Source: Betaproteobacteria bacterium (GTDB lineage Bacteria; Pseudomonadota; Gammaproteobacteria; Burkholderiales; Burkholderiaceae_C). Taken from it: a DNA stretch of 64,000 bases. Positions 16,379 to 24,626 of this stretch are shown one piece after another. Position 1 is the first letter of the stretch. Each line of letters opens with the position of its first letter. Under the pieces are notes generated by a model. The model searched no databases. It was not told the origin of the DNA and saw only the letters and a program-made list of their open reading frames with translations. A program made the translations under genes and the position numbers. The stretch spans positions 186,001 through 250,000 of the forward strand of contig JADJWD010000006.1 in the NCBI GenBank assembly GCA_016716535.1, written 5' to 3'.

Positions 16379-16927
16379 ATGAACCGCCGCGCCGCGCCGC
16401 ACCGCGGCCTCGATGTCCACTATGGCGGCGAAGCCGCCGACGCGGCCGCCCGCCCCAGCAAGACGCAGCTCAAGCGCGAATCGGCTTCGCTGCAGGACCT
16501 GGGCGCCGAACTGGTTCTGCTCAACGACGAACGCTTGGCCGCCCTCGAGATGCCCGAGCCGCTGCGCGACGCGATCGCCGAGTACCGCCGCACGCGATCG
16601 CACGAGGGCCGCCGGCGGCAGATGCAGTACATCGGCAAGCTGATGCGCCACGTCGACGACGAGCCGCTGCGCGAAGCGGTGGCGGCCAGCAAGCTCGGCT
16701 CGGCGCGCGAGGCGCTCGCGCTGCACGAAGCCGAACGCTGGCGCGCCGAGATGATTGCCGACGACGCGGCCGTCGGCCGCTGGCTCGCCGAGCGCCCCGA
16801 CAGCGACGCGCAACACCTGCGCAGCCTGGTGCGCGCCGCGCGCCGCGACGCCGCGGGCCTGGCCCCCGAGGCGCGGCAGCCGAAGAGCTATCGCGAGCTG
16901 TTCCAGTACATCCGTCCGCACCTTTGA
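16379..16927 (+). CDS. darP: ribosome biogenesis factor DarP/YjgA (DUF615)
   Basis: A 182-residue helical protein that associates with late 50S ribosomal precursors in E. coli. Visible family segments are the start of the domain SKTQLKRESASLQDLGAELV, EYRRTRSHEGRRRQMQYIGKLMR and the C-terminal SYRELFQYIR. Start is the ATG at 16379, 65 bp from the divergent pmbA start. The stop overlaps the region just upstream of mogA (5 bp gap to its ATG), so the two are probably cotranscribed. Confidence 0.95.
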   Translation: MNRRAAPHRGLDVHYGGEAADAAARPSKTQLKRESASLQDLGAELVLLNDERLAALEMPEPLRDAIAEYRRTRSHEGRRRQMQYIGKLMRHVDDEPLREAVAASKLGSAREALALHEAERWRAEMIADDAAVGRWLAERPDSDAQHLRSLVRAARRDAAGLAPEARQPKSYRELFQYIRPHL

Positions 16928-16932
16928 ACGCC

Positions 16933-17547
16933 ATGAACACGAGCCCCACCCCCGCCAGCAACGCGCACGACGCCGTGCGCATCGGCCTCGTCTCGGTGAG
17001 CGACCGCGCCAGCAGCGGCGTCTACGACGACCAGGGCATCCCGGCGCTGCAGGAGTGGCTCGCGCGCGCGCTGAAGAACCCGCTGACGTGGGAGACGCGC
17101 CTCGTCCCCGACGAAGAGCCGCGCATCGCCGCCGCGCTCGTCGAGCTCGTCGACCAGGCGCGCTGCGACCTCGTCTTCACGACCGGCGGCACCGGCCCGG
17201 CGCCGCGCGACGTGACGCCCGAGGCGACGCTTTCGATCGCGCACAAGGTGATGCCGGGCTTCGGCGAGCAGATGCGGCAGGTGAGCCTGGCGTTCGTGCC
17301 CACCGCGATCCTGTCGCGCCAGGTGGCGGTGATCCGCGGCAAGACGCTCGTCGTCAACCTGCCCGGCCAGCCGAAGTCGATCGCCGAGACGCTGCAGGGG
17401 CTGCCGAAGAACACGCCACCGGTGCACGGCGTCTTCGCCGCCATCCCCTACTGCATCGACCTGATCGGCGGGCCGTACCTCGAAACGGACGACGAGGTCT
17501 GCAAGGCGTTCAGGCCGAAGTCGGCGGTGCGCAAGCCGGCCGCGTAG
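16933..17547 (+). CDS. mogA: molybdopterin adenylyltransferase
   Basis: 204 residues from the ATG at 16933. A TTG at 16924 overlapping the darP stop is a less likely start. The MoaB/Mog fold is shown by GLVSVSDRASSGVYDDQG, the FTTGGTGPAPRDVTPEAT nucleotide/MPT-binding loop and LPGQPKSIAETL. It adenylylates molybdopterin before molybdenum insertion. The gene ends 15 bp before the convergent cysE stop. Confidence 0.93.
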   Translation: MNTSPTPASNAHDAVRIGLVSVSDRASSGVYDDQGIPALQEWLARALKNPLTWETRLVPDEEPRIAAALVELVDQARCDLVFTTGGTGPAPRDVTPEATLSIAHKVMPGFGEQMRQVSLAFVPTAILSRQVAVIRGKTLVVNLPGQPKSIAETLQGLPKNTPPVHGVFAAIPYCIDLIGGPYLETDDEVCKAFRPKSAVRKPAA

Positions 17548-17562
17548 CAGGTCCGTCCGGGC

Positions 17563-18345
17563 CTACTTCACCAGCCGGCTCAGCCGCTCGGCGTCGAAGT
17601 GCTCTTCGGTCGCCGCGTCCTGCGGCACGCAGTCGCCGGCGGGCAGCTCGCGCGAGCGCGCCGAGAGCTTCTCGATCGCCTGCCAGATCAGCGCGATCTG
17701 GTGCTCGTGGCCGGCGGCGTTGTCGATCAGCCCCTTCAGCGCCAGCGCCAGCGGGTCGTCGCCCTGCGTCACGCCGTAGGCGGAAAAGCCCATCTTCGCC
17801 GCCGCCTCCTCGCGCTGCGCATCGGCGCTCTTTTGCACGATGCGCGCCGGGATGCCCACCGCGGTGGCACCGGCCGGCACCGGCTGCAGCAGCACGGCGT
17901 TGCTGCCGACGCGCGCGCCGTCGCCGACCGTGAAGCCGCCCAGCACCTTGGCGCCGGCGCTGACGATGACGCCGCGGCCGAGCGTCGGATGGCGCTTCGT
18001 GCCTTTGCCGAGTGACGTGCCGCCGAGCGTCACGCCCTGGTAGATCGTGCACTCGTCGCCGATCTCGGCCGTCTCGCCGATGACGACGCCCATGCCGTGG
18101 TCGATGAAGACACGCCGGCCGATCGTCGCGCCGGGGTGGATCTCGATGCCGGTGAAGAAGCGCCCGACGTGCGAGATGAAGCGGCCGAGCCAGCGCAGGC
18201 CCATGTGCCAGCAGGCATGCGCCCAGCGGTGCAACACCAGCGCGTGCAGCCCCGGATAACACGTCAGCACCTCGAACGACGAGCGCGCGGCAGGGTCGCG
18301 CTCACGGATGCAGGCGATGTCTTCTCGAAGGCGTTCGAACCACAT
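17563..18345 (-). CDS. cysE: serine O-acetyltransferase
   Basis: Makes O-acetylserine from serine and acetyl-CoA, the first step of cysteine synthesis. 260 residues from the ATG at 18345 (MWFERLREDIACIRERDPAAR), which matches family N-termini. An in-frame ATG at 18375 would add ten residues. The hexapeptide-repeat left-handed helix covers about residues 75-180, with IDHGMGVVIGETAEIG and the TLGGTSLGKGTKRHP acetyl-CoA loop. A TACACT sequence just upstream of 18345 may be a -10 box, favouring the shorter start. The C-terminal extension of about 70 residues is typical of the short betaproteobacterial form. Confidence 0.94.
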   Translation of the reverse strand: MWFERLREDIACIRERDPAARSSFEVLTCYPGLHALVLHRWAHACWHMGLRWLGRFISHVGRFFTGIEIHPGATIGRRVFIDHGMGVVIGETAEIGDECTIYQGVTLGGTSLGKGTKRHPTLGRGVIVSAGAKVLGGFTVGDGARVGSNAVLLQPVPAGATAVGIPARIVQKSADAQREEAAAKMGFSAYGVTQGDDPLALALKGLIDNAAGHEHQIALIWQAIEKLSARSRELPAGDCVPQDAATEEHFDAERLSRLVK

Positions 18346-18396
18346 GGTGCGCGGCAGTGTAGCGGGCGTGTCCATCGGCCGCCGGCGGTGCGTTGA

Positions 18397-19233
18397 TCAG
18401 CCCTCGTGGCCGCTTTGCGACCCGGTGTCCTTGGCCGCCCCAGACGCGTTAGACGCGTTTGACCCCTTCGCGCCCTGTGCCGCATCCGCCGCAGCCCGCG
18501 CGATGCCGCGCAGGATGTGCACCTCCTCCTCGGTGAGCCGGGCCCGATTGGCAAGCTGGTTCAGCCTCGGCACGAGCTTCTTCGGTGCCGCCGGGTCGAG
18601 AAAACCGATGCGCACGAGCGTCTCCTGCCAATGCGCCAGCATGCCCTGCACCGCCGCCGCGTCGGCCCAGCGCACAGCCGGCGTGCGCGGCTGCACGCCG
18701 AAGCCGCCCAGCGCCTGCCGCCAGTCGTAGGCGATCAGCTGCACGGCCTGCGCGAGGTTCAGCGAGCCGTAACCCGGATGGGTGGGGATCGAAAGACACA
18801 GGTGGCAGCGGTAGACATCGTCGTTGGCCAGGCCCGTGCGCTCGGGACCGAAGACAAACGCGACGCGGTGCCCGGCCGCCGCCGCGTCGGGCAAGGCGGC
18901 GCGCGGCGCCAGCGTCGGCGGGCCGAAGTCGCGCGGCGTCATCGCCGTGGCGCAGGCGAGCGTCGCGCCCGCCAGCGCCTCGGCGAGCGTGTCGACGCAG
19001 CGCGCGGCGCGCAGCACGTCGGTGGCGCCGCTGGCGCGCGCCAGCGCCTCGTCGTCGAGCGCCAGGCCCGCATGCCGCGGTCGCACGAGCACCAGGCGCC
19101 CAAAGCCCATCACGCGGATCGCACGCGCCGCCGCGCCCACGTTGCCGGCGTGGCTCGGCTCGACGAGGACGAAGCTCGTTGCGTCGGCCTCGGCGTGGCT
19201 GGTTTCGTCGGGCACGGAAGGCATGGAGGACAT
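18397..19233 (-). CDS. trmJ: tRNA (cytidine/uridine-32-2'-O)-methyltransferase TrmJ
   Basis: A 278-residue SPOUT methyltransferase that methylates ribose 32 of the anticodon loop of several tRNAs. Motif 1 is VLVEPSHAGNVGAAARAI. The knotted SAM site is FVFGPERTGL followed by LSIPTHPGYGSLNLAQAVQ. A C-terminal helical extension includes a short in-frame microrepeat (SNASNAS) near the end. I chose the ATG at 19233; the frame continues to 19395 without family similarity. It diverges from suhB, a pairing also common in gammaproteobacteria. Confidence 0.94.
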   Translation of the reverse strand: MSSMPSVPDETSHAEADATSFVLVEPSHAGNVGAAARAIRVMGFGRLVLVRPRHAGLALDDEALARASGATDVLRAARCVDTLAEALAGATLACATAMTPRDFGPPTLAPRAALPDAAAAGHRVAFVFGPERTGLANDDVYRCHLCLSIPTHPGYGSLNLAQAVQLIAYDWRQALGGFGVQPRTPAVRWADAAAVQGMLAHWQETLVRIGFLDPAAPKKLVPRLNQLANRARLTEEEVHILRGIARAAADAAQGAKGSNASNASGAAKDTGSQSGHEG

Positions 19234-19299
19234 GTCTCGTCGGCGTTGTCGGTGCGGCGCGCCGTCGCCGCTTCGAGGCAGTCCGCGAAGGGGCGCCGG

Positions 19300-19305
19300 T
19301 AGAAT
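19300..19305 (+). promoter_or_regulatory. candidate -10 box for suhB
   Basis: TAGAAT followed by CGCGG lies 98 bp before the suhB start in the suhB/trmJ divergent gap. The same TAG(A/C)ATCGCG form recurs before other genes in the window. No clear -35 box is seen. Confidence 0.35.
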
Positions 19306-19403
19306 CGCGGGCCCTCGCAACGAGGCGACGCCATTGTCGCGTGCGCTGCCCGCGCGCCCTCGTTGATGCTCTTTCAACCCGCCAGCCGTCTGCAATCTCC
19401 CCC

Positions 19404-20447
19404 ATGTCGCAAGCCCTGCACCCCATGCTCAACATCGCCGTCAAGGCGGCGCGCGCGGCGGGCGCGATCATCAACCGGGCGGCGCTCGACCTCGACTTGC
19501 TGCAGGTGGGCAGCAAGGGCCCGAACGACTTCGTCACCGAGGTCGACCGCGCGGCCGAGACGGCCATCATCGACACGCTGCTCGAGGCCTACCCCGAGCA
19601 CGGCATCCTCGCCGAGGAATCCGGGCGCGAACGCGGCAACCGCACGAGCGAGTTCGTCTGGATCATCGATCCGCTGGACGGCACGACCAACTTCGTGCAC
19701 GGCCTGCCGGTGTACGCGGTCAGCATCGCGCTCGAGCACCGCGGCCAGGTGCAGCAGGCGGTCGTCTACGACCCTTCGCGCAACGACCTCTTCTACGCCA
19801 GCCGCGGCCGCGGCGCCTTCCTCAACGACCGCCGGCTGCGCGTGTCCAAGCGCACGCGGCTGGCCGAAGCGCTGGTGGGCACCGGGTTCCCGTTCCGCAA
19901 GGGCGACAACTTCAAGCGCTACCTGAAGATGTTCGAAGAGGTCATGCAGCACTGCGCCGGCGTGCGCCGCCCGGGCGCTGCGGCGCTGGACCTGTGCTAC
20001 GTGGCCGCCGGCTGGTACGACGGCTTCTTCGAAACGGGGCTGTCGCCGTGGGACATCGCCGCCGGCTCGCTGCTGGTCACCGAGGCCGGCGGCCTGATCG
20101 GCAACTTCACCGGCGAGGCCGACTACCTGCACCAGCGCGAGGTGGTGGCCGGCAACCCGCGCATCTACGGCCAGCTCGTGCAGACGCTGAAGCCGTACAC
20201 GCGCGTCATCAAGGAGGGCGGCGAAGGCGAGGCGGGTGCGTCGCCTGAGGCTGCCGCGCCCGATGCGACGGCGGCGTTCGTCGCCGCCGCAGGTGCGACC
20301 CCGATGCCGGCCGACGGGGCGCCCGGCGGCGAGGCGGCCGAAGGAACACCGGCGCCAGCCAAGCGCGCGCCGATCCGCGTGCGCCGCGCCGCGGTGCCGG
20401 CGACGGGCTCCACCAAGGCACCGCCGCCTCCCAAGACTCGGCGTTAG
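19404..20447 (+). CDS. suhB: inositol-1-monophosphatase family protein
   Basis: 347 residues. The IMPase core (residues 1-265) has metal-binding LAEESG, DPLDGTTNF and the C-terminal SPWDIAAGSLLVTEAGG motif, so it should be an active Mg2+-dependent phosphatase. In E. coli SuhB also joins the rRNA antitermination complex. A C-terminal tail of about 80 residues is rich in Ala, Pro and Gly and ends basic. Such tails occur in other Burkholderiales SuhB proteins but have no known role. Start is ATG at 19404. The stop at 20447 is directly followed by the broken MmgE/PrpD frame. Confidence 0.94.
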   Translation: MSQALHPMLNIAVKAARAAGAIINRAALDLDLLQVGSKGPNDFVTEVDRAAETAIIDTLLEAYPEHGILAEESGRERGNRTSEFVWIIDPLDGTTNFVHGLPVYAVSIALEHRGQVQQAVVYDPSRNDLFYASRGRGAFLNDRRLRVSKRTRLAEALVGTGFPFRKGDNFKRYLKMFEEVMQHCAGVRRPGAAALDLCYVAAGWYDGFFETGLSPWDIAAGSLLVTEAGGLIGNFTGEADYLHQREVVAGNPRIYGQLVQTLKPYTRVIKEGGEGEAGASPEAAAPDATAAFVAAAGATPMPADGAPGGEAAEGTPAPAKRAPIRVRRAAVPATGSTKAPPPPKTRR

Positions 20448-20448
20448 G

Positions 20449-21543
20449 GTCTCATCCGTTCGCTCCTTCGCGCTGCACATCCGCGACTGGAGCGACGCCG
20501 TTGACCACGAAGCGCATCGCACCTTCGTCAACTGGATCGGCTGCGCGGTCGGCGCGGCGCGGCACGAGAGCGTCGAGGCGGCGCTCGCCGCGGTGCAGGT
20601 CGGCATCGACGTCGCCTGCCGCGTGGGCAACGCCGTCTACCCCGAGCACTACGACCGCGGCTGGCACATCACCGGCAGCACCGGCATGCTCGGCGCCGCG
20701 GCCGCCTGCGCGCGGCTCCTGGGCCTGGACGAACAGCGCACGACGATGGCGCTGGGCATCGCGGCCAGCCAGCCGGTGGGCCTGCGCGAGCAGTTCGGCA
20801 CGATGACCAAGCCGCTGCACCCCGGCGCCGCGGCGCGCGCCGGGCTGATGTCGGCGCTGATGGCCGCACACGGCTTCACTGCCAGCACGCGCGCGCTCGA
20901 AGCGCCGCGTGGGCTGATGCAGGTGTTCTCGACGAAGTGCGACTGGCGCGAGATCCACGACGCGCTTGGCGAGCGCTTCGAGATCAGCTTCAACACCTAC
21001 AAGCCCTTTGCCTGCGGCATCGTCATCCACCCCTGCATCGAGGCCTGCGTGCGCCTGCGCGAGCAGGGTGTGATGGCCGCCGATATCGAGCGCATCGAAC
21101 TGCGCGTGCATTCACTCGTGCTCGAACTCACCGGCAAGAAGGAGCCGGCCGACGGCCTGGCGGCCAAGTTCAGCGTCTACCACGGCTGCGCCGCCGGCCT
21201 CGTCTTCGGCCGCGCCGGCGAGCACGAGTACGCCGACGCCGTCGTCACGCGGCCCGACATCGTCGAGCTGCGCCGGCGCGTCACCGCCACCGTCGACGCC
21301 GACGTGGCCGAAGACGCCGCGCACGCCACCGCGGTGCTGCGCGACGGCCGGCGCGTCGAGGTGCACATCGACCACGCCGTCGGCTCGCTCGAGCGGCCGA
21401 TGAGCGACGCGGCGCTCGAGGACAAGTTCCGCTCGCTCGCCGAGCCGGTGTTGGGCGCCAAGGCGTCGTCGCGCCTGCTGCAGGCGGCGTGGGCGGTCGC
21501 GTCGGCGGCGGCCGCACGTGTCGCCGACTTGGCGCGGCCCTGA
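20449..21543 (+). pseudogene. MmgE/PrpD-family protein remnant (no start codon, internal deletion)
   Basis: The open frame after the suhB stop encodes about 364 residues of the MmgE/PrpD family (2-methylcitrate dehydratase / cis-aconitate decarboxylase relatives). Recognisable parts are VNWIGCAVGAARHESVEAAL, YPEHYDRGWHITGSTGMLGAAAA, QFGTMTKPLHPGAAARAGL and the C-terminal domain. Two defects are visible. No ATG, GTG or TTG occurs in frame before the conserved N-terminal segment. In addition, AALAAVQ is joined directly to VGIDVACRVGNAVYPEHY, although family members have roughly 70-90 residues between them, including the conserved DFDDTH-type region near the active site. An in-frame deletion near 20596-20600 is the simplest explanation. 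Any product would lack an intact active site. Confidence 0.75.
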
Positions 21544-21647
21544 CGATCGGGCGGCGCCGGTCCCAGGCTCGAAAAGGGCCGAAGGCGGCGGCGGGCTTCG
21601 CCGTGGTTGGCGCGGCGCAGCCGCCGGGGGCCGGGGGCACGGCCGCC

Positions 21648-21653
21648 TAGAAT
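21648..21653 (+). promoter_or_regulatory. candidate -10 box
   Basis: TAGAAT followed by CCGCG lies 10 bp before the ATG of the small secreted-protein gene, so the leader would be very short. No clear -35 box is seen. Confidence 0.35.
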
Positions 21654-21663
21654 CCGCGCCGTC

Positions 21664-22041
21664 ATGACGCTCCGCCGCGCTCTCGCGCTGTGCCTCGCTG
21701 CCGTGCTGTGCTGGTCGAGCCTGTCGACGCAGGAGTCCTGGCTGGACGTCATCGCCAGCGCCGATCCGGCGTGCCCGTCCCGGCCCGGGCCCGACGGGCA
21801 CGACGCCGCTCCTGCCGGCCTGCCGTCCGGCGGCTCGGTCGGCGACCATCACCTCGACGACCAGCCGGGGCAGCCGACCGACGCCGCCGCCGACCAGCCC
21901 GTGCTGCCCGTGCGGGCCGCTGGCGTGGAGACGCACGAGCCGGCCCGCCTCGCTCCCGCCTGGCCGGCCGGCAAGCGGCATGCAGCGCCGTCGCTGGATG
22001 GGCCGATGCGCCCGCCGCGCGCCACGCGCCCTCTCGCTTGA
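21664..22041 (+). CDS. small secreted protein, unknown function
   Basis: 125 residues from the ATG at 21664. The N-terminus looks like a signal peptide (MTLRRALALCLAAVLCWSSLS). The rest is rich in Pro, Asp, Gly and His (GDHHLDDQPGQP) with no recognised domain and probably disordered. It stands alone between the MmgE/PrpD remnant and the CorC-type gene. A candidate -10 box precedes it. Low complexity leaves open that it is not translated. Confidence 0.45.
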   Translation: MTLRRALALCLAAVLCWSSLSTQESWLDVIASADPACPSRPGPDGHDAAPAGLPSGGSVGDHHLDDQPGQPTDAAADQPVLPVRAAGVETHEPARLAPAWPAGKRHAAPSLDGPMRPPRATRPLA

Positions 22042-22159
22042 GCGTCGGCGCGGGCCGCCCGGCCGCGCTCGCGCCGCCTTGCCGCCGGCCCGCCGTCGCG
22101 CCGCCAGCCTCCCGCATCCGATCCGCCGCGGCCCGTCGAAGCCGCGCGCCGCCCCTGAC

Positions 22160-23476
22160 ATGGAAATCGCCCTCCTCTTCGCCCTCATCGTGCTCAATGG
22201 CGGCTTCGCCATGTCCGAGATCGCCCTCGTCACGGCGCGCAAAGCCCGGCTCCAGAAACTCGTCGACGCGGGCGACCGCAGCGCCAGGGCCGCCGTGCAG
22301 CTCGGCGAGGACCCGACCCGCTTCCTGTCGACGATCCAGATCGGCATCACCTCGATCGGCGTGCTCAACGGCATCGTCGGCGAGGCAGCGCTCGCCGCGC
22401 CGCTGGCGCACTGGCTGGCCTCGCTCGGCCTGCCCGAGCCCTATACGAGCTACGGCGCCACCGGCCTCGTGGTGGTCGCCATCACCTACTTCTCCATCGT
22501 CGTCGGCGAACTCGTGCCCAAGCGGCTGGGGCAGTCGAATCCCGAGACGCTGGCGCGCCTCGTGGCGCGGCCGATCGAGTGGCTCGCCATCGCCACCAAG
22601 CCCTTCGTGCGCCTGCTGTCGCTGTCCACGCAGGCGCTGCTGCGGCTGCTGCGCGTGCGCGACAACACGGGCGCCGCCGTCACCGAGGAGGAGATCCACG
22701 CCGTGCTCGCCGAAGGCACGAGCGCCGGCGTCATCGAGCGCCAGGAACACACGATGGTGCGCAACGTCTTCCGCCTCGACGACCGCCAGATCGGCTCGCT
22801 GATGGTGCCGCGCGGCAGCGTCGTCGTACTAGACGTCGACGACCCGGTCGAGGAGCACCTGGCGCGCATCGAGCGCTCGGACCACGCGCGCTTCCCGGTC
22901 GTCAAGGGCGGCCTGTCGAACGTGATCGGCGTGCTGAACGCGCGCCAGTGGCTCTCGCGCTCGATGCGCGGCGAGCCCCGTCCGCTGGCCGAACAGCCGC
23001 TGCAGCAACCCTTGTACGTGCCCGAGACGCTCACAGGCATGGAGCTGCTGGACAACTTCCGCAGCTCCGACGTGCACATGGCCTTCGTCATCGACGAGTA
23101 CGGCGAGGTGCAGGGCATCGTGACGCTGCAGGACCTGATCGAGGCCATCACCGGCGAGTTCAACCCGCGCGACCCCGCTTCGTCGTGGGCGGTGCAGCGC
23201 GACGACGGCTCCTGGCTGCTCGACGGCCACATCCCGGTGCCCGAACTGAAGGACCGCCTGCAGCTCAGCCGCGTGCCCGAGGAGGAGCGCGGCCGCTACC
23301 ACACGCTGTCGGGCATGCTGATGCTGCTGACCGGCCGCCTGCCGAAGGTGGCCGACGCGGTGGAGTGGGAGGGCTGGCGGCTCGAGATCGTCGACCTCGA
23401 CGGCAAGGCCATCGACAAGGTGCTGGCCACGCGCAAGGCCCCCGCGCCCGAGACCGGCGATGCGCGCGCCGCCTGA
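22160..23476 (+). CDS. CNNM/CorC-type membrane transporter (hemolysin family, HlyC/CorC)
   Basis: A 438-residue protein with an N-terminal membrane domain (DUF21, residues 1-180) containing GGFAMSEIALVTARKARLQ, FLSTIQIGITSIGVLNGIVGE and YFSIVVGELVPKRL. Two CBS domains follow (about residues 200-330). A C-terminal CorC/HlyC domain has the DGSWLLDGHIPVPEL and LSGMLM segments. The family transports or regulates divalent cations such as Mg2+ and Co2+. Start is the ATG at 22160. Its last 17 bases overlap the AI-2E gene, so the two are coupled. Confidence 0.93.
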   Translation: MEIALLFALIVLNGGFAMSEIALVTARKARLQKLVDAGDRSARAAVQLGEDPTRFLSTIQIGITSIGVLNGIVGEAALAAPLAHWLASLGLPEPYTSYGATGLVVVAITYFSIVVGELVPKRLGQSNPETLARLVARPIEWLAIATKPFVRLLSLSTQALLRLLRVRDNTGAAVTEEEIHAVLAEGTSAGVIERQEHTMVRNVFRLDDRQIGSLMVPRGSVVVLDVDDPVEEHLARIERSDHARFPVVKGGLSNVIGVLNARQWLSRSMRGEPRPLAEQPLQQPLYVPETLTGMELLDNFRSSDVHMAFVIDEYGEVQGIVTLQDLIEAITGEFNPRDPASSWAVQRDDGSWLLDGHIPVPELKDRLQLSRVPEEERGRYHTLSGMLMLLTGRLPKVADAVEWEGWRLEIVDLDGKAIDKVLATRKAPAPETGDARAA

Positions 23477-24554
23477 CGCCGCGCCGCCCCGGCCGGCGGC
23501 GCCGCCACCCCGCTCGTGGGTCCGCCGCAGCCTGGACGACTTCGCCTTGATGGGCTTCACGCTCGTCGCGCTCGTGCTGTGCTTCCTGATCGCCCGGCCG
23601 TTCGTCACGTCGTTGGCGTGGGCCGCCGCGCTGGCCGTCGTCTGCTGGCCGCTGCACCGGCGCATCGCCGGGCGCATGCGCTGGCCCGGCGCCGCTGCGG
23701 CGTGCTCGCTGGCCGTCGTCGCCGCGCTGCTGGTCGTGCCGTCGGTGTTGCTCGTCCCCGGCCTCGTCGACGAGGCCCTCGGCGGCTATCGGCTCGTGCG
23801 CACGGGCATCGAGTCGGGCGCGTGGAACGCCGCGCTGGCCCGCCATCCCTTGCTCGGCCCGGCCTGGGAAGCGCTGCGCCAGCGCCTCGACCTCGGCGAC
23901 GTGCTGCAGCAGGCCGGCGCGCTGCTCACGGCGCTCGGCTCGCTGGCCGTGCGCTGGTCGTTCGTCGGCACGGTCGAGCTGGCGCTGACGGCGTTCTTCC
24001 TCTTCTACTTCCTGCGCGACCACGCCACGCTGCTGGCCGGCCTGCGCGCGCTGCTGCCGCTGGCGCCGGCCGAGGCCGACCGCCTCTTCGCCACCGTGCA
24101 CGACACCGTCCTCGCCACCGTGTACGGCAAGGTGCTCGTGGCCGTCGTCCAGGGCCTGCTCGGCGGCCTGATGTTCTGGTGGCTCGACCTGCCGGCGGCC
24201 TGGTTCTGGGCCGTCGTGATGGGCGTGCTGTCGGTCATCCCGCTGCTCGGCCCGCCACTCGTGTGGGTGCCGGCGGCGCTGCTGCTGCTGCTCGACGGCC
24301 AGTGGGCGCAGGCGCTGCTGCTGCTCGGCTGGGGCGCGGCCGTCGTCGGCCTGGCCGACAACGTGCTCTACCCCTTCGTCGTGGGCCGCCACCTGCATTT
24401 GCACACCGTGCCCTTGCTCGTTGCGCTCATCGGCGGCGTGGTCGTGTTCGGCGCGGTCGGGTTCTTCCTCGGGCCGGTGGTGCTGGCCACGACGCTAGCG
24501 CTGCTGCAGGTCTGGCAGGGGCGGCGGCCATCCGCCCCGACGCCAGGCGGCTGA
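23460..24554 (+). CDS. AI-2E family transporter
   Basis: A 364-residue inner-membrane protein of the AI-2E (YdiK/PerM/UPF0118) family. An N-terminal Pro-rich cytoplasmic part precedes seven to eight membrane helices. Typical signatures are the FFLFYFLRDH segment, GKVLVAVVQGLLGGLMFWWLDL, IPLLGPPLVWVPAALLLL and the C-terminal NVLYPFVVG and FLGPVVLA. Members export small molecules or exchange ions. The substrate here is unknown. The start overlaps the CorC-type gene by 17 bp. Confidence 0.9.
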   Translation: MRAPPDAAPPRPAAPPPRSWVRRSLDDFALMGFTLVALVLCFLIARPFVTSLAWAAALAVVCWPLHRRIAGRMRWPGAAAACSLAVVAALLVVPSVLLVPGLVDEALGGYRLVRTGIESGAWNAALARHPLLGPAWEALRQRLDLGDVLQQAGALLTALGSLAVRWSFVGTVELALTAFFLFYFLRDHATLLAGLRALLPLAPAEADRLFATVHDTVLATVYGKVLVAVVQGLLGGLMFWWLDLPAAWFWAVVMGVLSVIPLLGPPLVWVPAALLLLLDGQWAQALLLLGWGAAVVGLADNVLYPFVVGRHLHLHTVPLLVALIGGVVVFGAVGFFLGPVVLATTLALLQVWQGRRPSAPTPGG

Positions 24555-24626
24555 CGCCCCCAGACCGGCCCGAGGCGGATCGGCTGGGCGGCGGGCCGGC
24601 CGGGCAGAACACCGGCCTCGCCTACC

